Positions 8,805 through 20,139 of a DNA stretch of 64,000 nucleotides are shown one piece after another (position 1 is the stretch's first letter; each line of letters starts with the position of its first letter). Location: assembly GCA_037176725.1 (NCBI GenBank), contig JAZBRS010000029.1:47936001-48000000 (forward strand), read 5' to 3'. The notes beneath the pieces were generated by a model that was not told the DNA's origin, did not search any database, and saw only the letters and a program-made list of their open reading frames with translations. Made by a program: the position numbers and the translations under genes. This DNA is from Posidonia oceanica. Its lineage: Eukaryota; Streptophyta; Magnoliopsida; Alismatales; Posidoniaceae.

Positions 8805-11800
8805 TATTCGCTCACTTCCTTAATTTGGGGACGAGCGCCTTTGTGTTCCTTTTTGAAGTCACGTCTGTTTGTTTGCTCGCTTCCTTAATTTGAGGACGAG
8901 CGCCTTTGCGTGCCTTTTCGAAGTCACGTCTGTTTGTTTGCTCGCGTCCTTAATTTAAGGACGAGTGCCTTTGCGTGCCTTTTCGTTGTCACGTCTGTTT
9001 GTTTGCTCACTTCCTTAATTTGAGGACGAGCGCCTTTGCGTGCCTTTTCGAAGTCTCGTCTGTTTGTTTGCTCACTTCCTTAATTTGAGGACGAGCGCCT
9101 TTGCGTGCCTTTTCGAAGCCATGTCTGTTTGTTTGCTCGCTTGGTTAATTTGTGGACAAGCGCCTTTGCGTGCCTTTTCGAAGTCACGTCTATTTGTTTG
9201 CTTGCTTCCTTAATTTGAGGACGAGCGCCTTTGCGTGCCTTTTCGAAGTCACGCCTGTTTGTAAGCTCGCTTACTTAATTCGAGGTCGAGTGCCTTTCCG
9301 AAGTCACGTCTGTTTGTTTGCTCGCTTCTTTAATTAGAGGACGAGCGCCTTTGCGTGCCTTTTGGAAGTCACGTCTGCTTGTTTGCTCACTTCCCATATT
9401 TGAGGACGAGCGCCTTTGCGAGCCTTTTCGAAGTCACGTTTGTTTGTTTGCTCACTTCCTTAATTTGAGGTCGTGTGCCTTTGCGTGCCTTTCCGAAGCC
9501 ACGTCTGTTTGTTTGATGCCTTCCTTAATTTGAGGACGAGCGCCTTTGCGTGACTTTTCGAAGTCATGTCTGTTTGTTTGCTCGCTTCCTTAATATGAGG
9601 ACGAGCGCCTTTGCGTGCCTTTTCGAAGTCACGTCTGTTTGTTTGCTCGCTTCCTTAATTTGAGGTCGAGTGCCTTTTCGAAGTCACGTTTGTTTGTTTG
9701 TTCGCTTCTATAATTTGAGGACGAGCGCCTTTGCGTGCCTTTTTGAAGTCACGTCTGTTTGTTTGCTCGCTTCCTTTATTTGTGGTCGAGCGCCTTTGCG
9801 TGCCTTTCCAAAGCCACGTCTGTTTCTTCGCCCACTTCCTTAATTTGAGGACAAGCGCCTTTGTGTGCCTTTCAGAAGTCATGTCTGTTTGTTTGCTCGC
9901 TTCCTTAATTTGACGACGAGTGCCTTTGCGTGCCTTTTCGATGTCTCGTCTGTTTGTTAGCTCACTTCCTTAATTTGAGGACGAGCACCTTAGCGTGCCT
10001 TTTCGAAGTCTCGTCTGTTTGTTTGCTCACTACCTTAATTTGAGGTCGAGCGCCTTTGCGGGCCGTTTCGAAGCCTAGTCTGTTTGTTTGATCGCTTCCT
10101 TAATTTGAGGACGTGCGCCTTTGTGTGCCTTTTCGAAGTCACGTCTATTTGTTTGCTTGCTTCCTTAATTTGAGGACGAGCGCCTTTGCGTGCCTATTTG
10201 AACTCACGTCTGTTTGTTTGCTTGCTTCCTTAATTTGAGGACGAGCGCCTTTACGTGCCTTTTCGAAGTCACGTCTGTTTGTTTGCTCGCTTCCTTAATT
10301 CGAGGTCGAGTGCCTTTTCGAAGTCACGTCTGTTTGTTTGCTTGCTTCTTTAATTAGAGGACGAGCGCCTTTGCGTGCCTTTTTGAAGTCACGTCTGTTT
10401 GTTTGCACACTTCCTTTATTTGAGAACAAGCGCCTTTGCGTGCCATTTCGAAGTCACGTCTGTTTGTTTGCTCACTTCCTTAATTTGAGGTCGAGTGCCT
10501 TTGCGTGTCTTTCCGAAGCCATGTCTGTTTGTTTGTTGGCTTCCTTAATTTTAGGACGAGCGCCTTTGCGTGCCTTTTCGAAGTCGTGTCTGTTTGTTTG
10601 CTCGCTTCCTTAATTTGAGGACGAGCGCCTTTGCGTGCCTTTTCGAAGTCACGTCTGCTTGTTTGCTCGCTTCCTTAATTTGAGGTCGAGTGCCTTTTCG
10701 AAGTCACGTTTGTTTGTTTGCTCGCTTCTATAATTTGTGGACGAGCGCCTTTGCGTGCCTTTTCGAAGTCACGTCTGTTTGTTTGCTCGCTTCCTTTATT
10801 TGAGGTCGAGTGCCTTTGCGTGCCTTTCCGAAGCCACGTCTGTTTCTTCGCTCGCTTCCTTAATTTTAGGACAAGAGACTTCGTGTGCCTTTTAGAAGTC
10901 ATGTCAGTTTGTTTGCTCGCTTCCTTAATTTGACGACGAGTGCCTTTGCGTGCCTTTTCGATGTCTCGTCTGTTTGTTTGATCACTTCCTTAATTTGTCG
11001 ACGAGCACCTTTGCGTGCCTTTTCGAAGTCTCGTCAGTTTGTTTGCTCACTTCCTTAATTTGTGGACGAGCGCCTTTGCGTGCCTTTTCGAAGCCATGTC
11101 TATTTGTTTGCTCGCTTCCTTAATTTGAGGACGAGCGCCTTTGCGTGCCTTTTCGAAGTCACGTCTATTTGTTTGCTTGCTTCCTTAATTTGAGGACGAG
11201 TGCCTTTGCGTGCCTTTTTGAAGTCACGTCTGTTTGTTTGCTCGCTTCCTTAATTTGAGGACGAGCGCCTTTGTGTGCCTTTTCGATGTCACGTCTGTTT
11301 GTTTGCTCGCTTCCTTAATTCGAAGTCGTGTGCGCTTTCGAAGTCACGTCAGTTTGTTTGCTCTCTTCTTTAATTAGAGGACGAGCGCCATTGCATGCCT
11401 TTTTGAAGTCACGTATGTTTGTTTGCTCACTTCCTTTATTTGAGGACGAGCGCCTTTGCGTGCCTTTTCGAAGTCACGTCTGTTTGTTTGCTCACCTCCT
11501 TAATTGGAGGTCAAGTGCATTTGCGTGCCCGTCCGAAGCCATGTCTGTTTGTTTGCTGGCTCCCTTAATTTGAGGACGAGCGCCTTTGCATGCCTTTTCG
11601 AAGTCATGTCAGTTTGTTTGCTCACTTCATAATTTGAGGACGAGAGCCTTGGCGTGCCTTTTCGAAGTCACGTCTGTTTATTTGCTCACTTCCTTAATTT
11701 GGGGACGAGCGCCTTTGCGTGCCTTTTTTAAGTCACGTCTGTTTGTTTGCTCGCTTCCATAATTTGAGGACGAGCGCCTTTGCGTGCCTTTTCGAAGTCA

Positions 11801-14800
11801 CGTCTGTTTGTTTGCTCGCTTCCTTAATTTAAGGACGAGTGCCTTTGCGTGCCTTTTCGTTGTCACGTCTGTTTGTTTGCTCACTTCCTTAATATGAGGA
11901 CGAGCGCCTTTGCGTGCCTTTTCGAAGTCACGTCTGTTAGTTTGCTCGCTTCCATAATTTGGGAACGAGCGCCTTCGCGTGCCATTTCGAAGTCACGTCC
12001 GTTTGTTAGCTCACTTCCTTAATTTGAGGACGAGCGCCTTTGCGTGCCTTTTCGAAGTCACGTCTGTTTGTTTGCTCACTTCCTTAATTCGAAGTCGAGT
12101 GCCATTTCGAAGTCACGTCTGTTTGTTTGCTCGCTTCTATAATTAGAGGACGAGCGCCTTTACGTGCCTTTTTGAAGTCACGTCTGTTTGTTTGCTCGCT
12201 TCCTTATTTCGAGGTCAAGTGCCTTTTCGAAGTCACGTCTGTTTGTTTGCTCGCTTCTTTAAGTAGAGGACGAGCGCCTTTGCGTGTCTTTTTGAAGTCA
12301 CGTCTGTTTGTTTGCTCACTTCCTTTATTTGAGGATGAGCGCCATTGCGTGCCTTTTCGAAGTCACGTCTGTTTGTTTGCTCACTTCCTTAATTAGAGGT
12401 CGAGTGCCATTGCGTGCCTTTCCGAAGCCATGTCTGTTTGTTTGCTCGCTTCTTAATTTGAGGACGAGAGCCATTGCGTGCCTTTTCAAAGTCACGTCTG
12501 TTTATTTACTCGCTTCCGGAATTTGGGGACGAGCGCCTCTGCGTGCCTTTTTGAAGTCACGTCTGTTTGTATGCTCGCTTCCTTAATTTGTGGACGAGCG
12601 CCTTTGCGTGCCTTTTCGAAGTCACGTCTGTTTGTTTGCTCGCTTCCTTAATTTGAGGTCGAGTGCCGTTTCGAAGTCACGTTTGTTTGTTTGCTCGTTT
12701 CTATAATTTGAGGACGAGCGCCTTTGCGTGCCTTTTCGAAGTCACGTCTGTTTGTTTGCTCGCTTCCTTAATTTGAGGTCGAGCGCCTTTGCGTGCCTTT
12801 CCGAAGCCACGTCTGTTACTTCGCTCACTTCCTTAATTTGAGGGCTAGCGCCTTTGTGTGCCATTTAGATGTCATGTCCGTTTGTTTGCTCGCTTCCTTA
12901 ATTTGACGACGAGTGCCTTTGCGTGCCTTTTCGATGTCTCGTCTGTTTGTTTGCTCTCTTCCTTAATTTGAGGACGAAAAGCTTTACGTGCCTTTTCGAA
13001 GTCTCGTCTGTTTGTTTGCTCACTTCCTTAATTTGAGGACGGGCGCCTTTGCGTGCCTTTTCGAAGCCTTGTCTGTTTGTTTGCTCGATTCCTTAATTTG
13101 AGGACGAGCGCCTTTGCTTGCGTTTTCGAAGTCACGTCTATTTGTTTGCTTGCTTCCTTAATTTGAGGATGAGAGCCTTTGCGTGCCATTTCGAAGTCAC
13201 GTCTGTTAGTTTGCTAGCATCTTAAATTGAGGATGGGAGCCATTGCGTGCCTTTTCGAAGTCACTTCTGTTTATTTGCTCGCTTCCTTAATTTGGGGACG
13301 AGCGCCTTTGCATGCCTTTTCGAAGTCACGTCTGTTTGTTTGCTCGCTTCCTTAATTTGAGGTCGTGTGCCTTTTCGAAGTCACGTCTATTTGTTTGCTT
13401 GCTTCCATAATTTGAGGACGAGCGCCTTTGCGTGTCTTTTCGAAGTCACGTCTGTTTGTATGCTCGCTTCCTTAATTTGAGGACGAGCGCCTTTGCGTGC
13501 CTTTTCGAAGTCACGTCTGTTTGTTTGCTCACTTCCTTAATTTGAGGACGAGCGCCGTTGCGTGCCTTTTCGAAGCCATGTCTGTTTGTTTGCTCGCTTG
13601 GTTAATTTGAGGACGAGCGCCTTTGCGTGCCTTTTCGAAGTCACGTCTATTTGTTTGCTTGCTTCCTTAATTTGAGGACGAGCGCCTTTGCGTGCCTTTT
13701 CGAATTCACGTCTGTTTGTTTGCTCGCTTCTTTAATTTGAGGACGAGCACCTCTACGTGCATTTTCGAAGTCACGTCAGTTTGTTTGCTCGCATCCTTAA
13801 TTTGAGGTCGAGCGCCTTTGCGTGCCTTTCCGAAGCCACGTCTGTTACTTCGCTCACTTCCTTAATTTGAGGGCTAGCGCCTTTGTGTGCCATTTAGATG
13901 TCATGTCCGTTTGTTTGCTCGCTTCCATAATTTGACGACGAGTGCCTTTGCGAGCCTTTTCGATGTCTCGTCTGTTTGTTTGCTCTCTTCCTTAATTTGA
14001 GGACGAAAAGCTTTGCGTGCCTTTTCGAAGTCTCGTCTGTTTGTTTGCTCACTTCCTTAATTTGAGGACGAGCGCCTTTGCGTGCCTTTTCGATGCCATG
14101 TCTGTTTGTTTGCTCGATTCCTTAATTTGAGGACGAGAGCCATTGCGTGCCTTTTCGAAGTCACGTCTGTTTCTTGGCGCACTTCTTAAATTGAGGACGA
14201 GAGCCTTTGCGTACCTTTTCGAAGTCACGTCTGTTTATTTGCTCACTTCCTTAATTTGGGGACGAGCGCCTTTGCGTGCCTTTTCGAAGTCACGTCTGTT
14301 TATTTGCTCGCTTCCTTAATTTGGGGACGAGCACCTTTGCATGCCTTTTCGAAGTCACGTCTGTTTGTTTGCTCGCTTCCTTAATTTGAGGTCGTGTGCC
14401 TTTTCGAAGTCACGTCTATTTGTTTGCTTGCTTCCTTAATTTGAGGACGAGCGCCTTTGCGTGTCTTTTCGAAGTCACGTCTGTTTGTATGCTCGCTTCC
14501 TTAATTTGAGGACGAGCGCCATTGCGTGCCTTTTCGAAGTCTCGTCTGTTTGTGTGCTCACTTCCTTAATTTGAGGACGAGCGCCTTTGCGTGCCTTTTC
14601 GAAGCCATGTCTGTTTGTTTGCTCGCTTGGTTAATTTGAGGACGAGCGCCTTTGCATGCCTTTTCGAAGTCACGTCTAATTGTTTGCTTGCTTCCTTAAT
14701 TTGAGGACGAGCGCCTTTGCGTGCCTTTTCGAAGTCACGTCTGTTTGTTTGCTCGCTTCTTTAATTTGAGGACGAGCACCTTTACGTGCATTTTCGAAGT

Positions 14801-15643
14801 CACGTCAGTTTGTTTGCTCGCTTCCTTAATTTGAGGACGAGCGCCTTTGCGTGTCTTTTCGAAGTCACGTCTGTTTGTTTGCTCGCTTCCTTAATTCGAA
14901 GTCGTGTGCCATTTCGAAGTCACGTCAGTTTGTTTGCTCGCTTCTTTAATTAGAGGACGAGCGCCATTGCGTGCCTTTTTGAAGTCACGAATGTTTGTTT
15001 GCTCACTTCCTTTATTTGAGGACGAGCGCCTTTGCGTGCCTTTTCGAAGTCACGTCTGTTTGTTTGCTCAACTCCTTAATTGGAGGCCATGTGCTTTTGC
15101 GTGCCCTTCCGAAGCCATGTCTGTTTGTTTGCTGGCTCCCTTAATTTGAGGACGAGCGCCTTTGCGTGCCCTTTCGAAGTCATGTCTGTTTGTTTGCTCG
15201 CTTCTTAATTTGAGGACGAGAGCCTTGGCGCGCCTTTTCGAAGTCACGTCTGTTTATTTGCTCACTTCCTTAATTCGGGGACGAGCGTCTTTGCGTGCCT
15301 TTTTGAAGTCACGTCTGTTTGTTTGCTCGCTTCCTTAATTTGAGGACGAGCGCCTTTGCGTGCCTTTTCGAAGTCACGTCAGTTTGTTTGCTCGCTTCCT
15401 TAATTTAAGGACGAGTGCCTTTGCGTGCCTTTTCGTTGTCACGTCTGTTTGTTTGCTCACTTCCTTAATTTGAGGACGAGCGCCTTAGCGTGCCTTTTCG
15501 AAGTCACGTCTGTTAGTTTACTCGCTTCCATAATTTGGGAACGAACGCCTTCGCGTGCCATTTTGAAGTCACGTCTGTTTGTTTGCTCACTTCCTTAATT
15601 TGAGGACGAGTGCCTTTGCATGCCTTTTCGAAGCCACGTCTGT
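8805..15643 (+). repeat. ~6.8-kb higher-order repeat, copy b (6,839 bp)
   Basis: This copy is colinear with copy a along its length, at offset 6,774 and then 6,839. The change of 65 bp marks a single monomer present here and absent in copy a. Copy b ends where the expected TTTATTCGCTC is replaced by TTTGTTTGCTC near 15,640, and the order passes into a different block. Copy b restores GACGAGCGCC near 14,449 where copy a has the 2-bp shorter GACGAGGCC near 7,609. Confidence 0.87.
11055..11119 (+). repeat. Single monomer present in HOR copies b and d, absent in copy a
   Basis: This 65-bp monomer (TTAATTTGTGGACGAG at its start, GAAGCCATGTCTATTTG near its end) lies between two monomers that are adjacent in copy a near 4,280. 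It is also present at 22,390-22,454. It accounts exactly for the offset change from 6,774 to 6,839. Either copy a lost it or the ancestor of b and d gained it. The flanking monomers join in register in both forms, as expected for unequal exchange. Confidence 0.85.
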
Positions 15644-17935
15644 TTGTTTGCTCACTTCCTTAATTTGGTGACGAGCGCCTTTGTGTGCTTCTTCGAGGTC
15701 ACGTCTGTTTGTTTGCTCAATTCCTTAATTTGAGGACGAGCGCCTCTGCGTGCCTTTTTGAAGTCACGTCTGTTTGTATGCTCGCTTCCTTAATTTGTGG
15801 ACGAGCGCCTTTGCGTGCCTTTTCGAAGTCACGTCTGTTTGTTTGCTCGCTTCCTTAATTTGAGGTCGAGTGCCTTTTCGAAGTCACGTTTGTTTGTTTG
15901 CTCGCTTCTATAATTTGAGGACGAGCGCCTTTGCGTCCCTTTTCGAAGTCACGTCTGTTTGTTTGCTCGCTTCCTTAATTTGAGGTCGAGCGCCTTTGCG
16001 TGCATTTCCGAAGCCACGTCTGTTACTTCGCTCACTTCCTTAATTTGAGGGCTAGCGCCTTTGTGTGCCATTTAGATGTCATGTCCGTTTGTTTGCTCGC
16101 TTCCTTAATTTGACGACGAGTGCCTTTGCGTGCCTTTTCGATGTCTCGTCTATTTGTTTGCTCTCTTCCTTAATTTGAGGACGAAAACCTTTGCGTGCCT
16201 TTTCGAAGTCTCGTCTGTTTGTTTGCTCACTTCCTTAATTTGAGGACGAGCGCCATTGCGTGCCTTTTCGAAGCCTTGTCTGTTTGTTTGCTCGATTCCT
16301 TAATTTGAGGACGAGCGCCTTTGCTTGCCATTTCGAAGTCACGTCAATTTGTTTGCTTGCTTCCTTAATTTGAGGATGAGAGCCTTTGCGTGCCATTTCG
16401 AAGTCACGTCTGTTAGTTTGCTAGCTTCTTAAATTGAGGACGGGAGCCATTGCGTGCCTTTTCGAAGTCACGTCTGTTTATTTGCTCGCTTCCTTAATTT
16501 GGGGACGAGCGCCTTTGCATGCCTTTTCGAAGTCACGTCTGTTTGTTTGCTCGCTTCCTTAATTTGAGGTCGTGTGCCTTTTCGAAGTCACGTCTATTTG
16601 TTTGCTTGCTTCCTTAATTTGAGGACGAGCGCCTTTGCGTGTCTTTTCGAAGTCACGTCTGTTTGTATGCTCGCTTCCTTAATTTGAGGACGAGCGCCTT
16701 TGCGTGCCGTTTCGAAGTCTCGTCAGTTTGTTTGCTCACTTCCTAAATTTGAGGACGAGCGCCTTTGCGTGCCTTTTCGAAGCCATGTCTGTTTGTTTGC
16801 TCGCTTGGTTAATTTGAGGACGAGCGCCTTTGCGTGCCTTTTCGAAGTCACGTCTATTTGTTTGCTTGCTTCCTTAATTTGAGGACGAGCGCCTTTGCGT
16901 GCCTTTTCGAAGTCACGTCTGTTTGTTTGCTCGCTTCTTTAATTTGAGGATGAGCACCTTTACGTGCATTTTCGAAGTCACGTCAGTTTGTTTGCACGCT
17001 TCCTTAATTTGAGGACGAGCGCCTTTGCGTGCCTTTTCGAATTCACGTCTGTTTGTTTGCTCGCTTCCTTAATTCGAAGTCGTGTGCCTTTTCGAAGTCA
17101 CGTCTGTTTGTTTGCTCGCTTCTTTAATTAGAGGACGAGCGCCATTGCGTGCCTTTTTGAAGTCACGTATGTTTGTTTGCTCACTTCCTTTATTTGAGGA
17201 CGAGCGCCTTTGCGTGCCTTTTCGAAGTCACGTCTGTTTGTTTGCGCACCGCCTAAATTGGAGGTCAAGTGCATTTGCGTGCCCTTCCGAAGCCATGTCT
17301 GTTTGTTTGCTGGCTCCCTTAATTTGAGGACGAGCGCCTTTGCATGCCTTTTCGAAGTCATGTCTGTTTGTTTGCTCGCTTCTTAATTTGAGGACGAGAG
17401 CCTTGGCGCGCCTTTTCGAAGTCACGTCTGTTTATTTGCTCACTTCCTTAATTTGGGGACGAGCGCCTTTGCGTGCCTTTTTGAAGTCACGTCTGTTTGT
17501 TTGCTCGCTTCCTAAATTTGAGGACGAGCGCCTTTGCGTGCCTTTTCGAAGTCACGTCTGTTTGTTTGCTTGCTTCCTTAATTTAAGGACGAGTGCCTTT
17601 GCGTGCCTTTTCGTTGTCACGTCTGTTTGTTTGCTCACTTCCTTAATTTGAGGACGAGCGCCTTTGCGTGCCTTTTCGAAGTCACGTCTATTAGTTTGCT
17701 CGCTTCCATAATTTGGGAAGGAGCGCCTTCGCGTGCCATTTCGAAGTCACGTCTGTTTGTTTGCTCACTTTCTTAATTTGAGGACGAGTGCCTTTGCATG
17801 CCTTTTCGAAGCCGCGTCTGTTTGTTTGCTCACTTCCTTAATTTGATGACGAGCGCCTTTGTGTGCTTCTTCGAGGTCACGTCTGTTTGTTTGCTCACTT
17901 CCTTAATTTGAGGACGAGCGCCTTTGCGTGCCTTT
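15644..17935 (+). repeat. Intervening 2.3-kb satellite block (first copy)
   Basis: This block follows HOR copy b and is not part of the 6.8-kb period. Much of it is colinear with 5,695-6,640 at an offset of 10,046 (landmark CGCCTCTGCG at 15,741 and 5,695), so it is itself a relative of the HOR interior. It carries markers such as GGTGACGAG near 15,667 and GATGACGAG near 17,843, each with CTTCTTCGAGGTC. The block recurs at 26,979-29,270 as part of the 11,335-bp duplication. Confidence 0.8.
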
Positions 17936-20139
17936 TCGAAGTCACGTCTGTTTGTATGCTCGCTTCCTTAATTTGAGGACGAGCGCCTTTGCGTGCCTTT
18001 TCGAAGTCACGTCTGTTTGTTTGCTCACTTCCTTAATTTGAGGACGAGCGCCGTTGCGTGCCTTTTCGAAGCCATGTCTGTTTGTTTGCTCGCTTGGTTA
18101 ATTTGAGGACGAGCGCCTTTGCGTGCCTTTTCGAAGTCACGTCTATTTGTTTGCTTGCTTCCTTAATTTGAGGACGAGCGCCTTTGCGTGCCTTTTCGAA
18201 TTCACGTCTGTTTGTTTGCTCGCTTCTTTAATTTGAGGACGAGCACCTCTACGTGCATTTTCGAAGTCACGTCAGTTTGTTTGCTCGCATCCTTAATTTG
18301 AGGTCGAGCGCCTTTGCGTGCCTTTCCGAAGCCACGTCTGTTACTTCGCTCACTTCCTTAATTTGAGGGCTAGCGCCTTTGTGTGCCATTTAGATGTCAT
18401 GTCCGTTTGTTTGCTCGCTTCCATAATTTGACGACGAGTGCCTTTGCGAGCCTTTTCGATGTCTCGTCTGTTTGTTTGCTCTCTTCCTTAATTTGAGGAC
18501 GAAAAGCTTTGCGTGCCTTTTCGAAGTCTCGTCTGTTTGTTTGCTCACTTCCTTAATTTGAGGACGAGCGCCTTTGCGTGCCTTTTCGATGCCTTGTCTG
18601 TTTGTTTGCTCGATTCCTTAATTTGAGGACGAGAGCCATTGCGTGCCTTTTCGAAGTCACGTCTGTTTCTTGGCGCACTTCTTAAATTGAGGACGAGAGC
18701 CTTTGCGTGCCTTTTCGAAGTCACGTCTGTTTATTTGCTCACTTCCTTAATTTGGGGACGAGCGCCTTTGCGTGCCTTTTCGAAGTCACGTCTGTTTATT
18801 TGCTCGCTTCCTTAATTTGGGGACGAGCACCTTTGCATGCCTTTTCGAAGTCACGTCTGTTTGTTTGCTCGCTTCCTTAATTTGAGGTCGTGTGCCTTTT
18901 CGAAGTCACGTCTATTTGTTTGCTTGCTTCCTTAATTTGAGGACGAGGCCTTTGCGTGTCTTTTCGAAGTCACGTCTGTTTGTATGCTCGCTTCCTTAAT
19001 TTGTGGACGAGCGCCATTGCGTGCCTTTTCGAAGTCTCGTCTGTTTGTGTGCTCACTTCCTTAATTTGAGGACGAGCGCCTTTGCATGCCTTTTCGAAGC
19101 CATGTCTGTTTGTTTGCTCGCTTGGTTAATTTGAGGACGAGCGCCTTTGCATGCCTTTTCGAAGTCACGTCTAATTGTTTGCTTGCTTCCTTAATTTGAG
19201 GACGAGCGCCTTTGCGTGCCTTTTCGAAGTCACGTCTGTTTGTTTGCTCGCTTCTTTAATTTGAGGACGAGCACCTTTACGTGCATTTTCGAAGTCACGT
19301 CAGTTTGTTTGCTCGCTTCCTTAATTTGAGGACGAGCGCCTTTGCGTGTCTTTTCGAAGTCACGTCTGTTTGTTTGCTCGCTTCCTTAATTCGAAGTCGT
19401 GTGCCAGTTCGAAGTCACGTCAGTTTGTTTGCTCGCTTCTTTAATTAGAGGACGAGCGCCATTGCGTGCCTTTTTGAAGTCACGAATGTTTGTTTGCTCA
19501 CTTCCTTTATTTGAGGACGAGCGCCTTTGCGTGCCTTTTCGAAGTCACGTCTGTTTGTTTGCTCAACTCCTTAATTGGAGGCCATGTGCTTTTGCGTGCC
19601 CTTCCGAAGCCATGTCTGTTTGTTTGCTGGCTCCCTTAATTTGAGGACGAGCGCCTTTGCGTGCCCTTTCGAAGTCATGTCTGTTTGTTTGCTCGCTTCT
19701 TAATTTGAGGACGAGAGCCTTGGCGCGCCTTTTCGAAGTCACGTCTGTTTATTTGCTCACTTCCTTAATTCGGGGACGAGCGTCTTTGCGTGCCTTTTTG
19801 AAGTCACGTCTGTTTGTTTGCTCGCTTCCTTAATTTGAGGACGAGCGCCTTTGCGTGCCTTTTCGAAGTCACGTCAGTTTGTTTGCTCGCTTCCTTAATT
19901 TAAGGACGAGTGCCTTTGCGTGCCTTTTCGTTGTCACGTCTGTTTGTTTGCTCACTTCCTTAATTTGAGGACGAGCGCCTTAGCGTGCCTTTTCGAAGTC
20001 ACGTCTGTTAGTTTACTCGCTTCCATAATTTGGGAACGAACGCCTTCGCGTGCCATTTTGAAGTCACGTCTGTTTGTTTGCTCACTTCCTTAATTTGAGG
20101 ACGAGTGCCTTTGCATGCCTTTTCGAAGCCACGTCTGTT

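Larger units (their letters stand above)
6600..17935 (+). repeat. 11,335-bp tandem duplication, unit A
   Basis: Every landmark I compared from about 6,600 to 17,935 reappears exactly 11,335 bp downstream, for example GCCGTTGCG with its CCGTT at 6,716 and 18,051. The unit consists of the end of HOR copy a, all of copy b and the 2.3-kb intervening block. The 5' junction falls within the shared stretch about 6,596-6,618, inside a monomer and in register. The constant offset means no net insertion or deletion between units. Confidence 0.9.
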
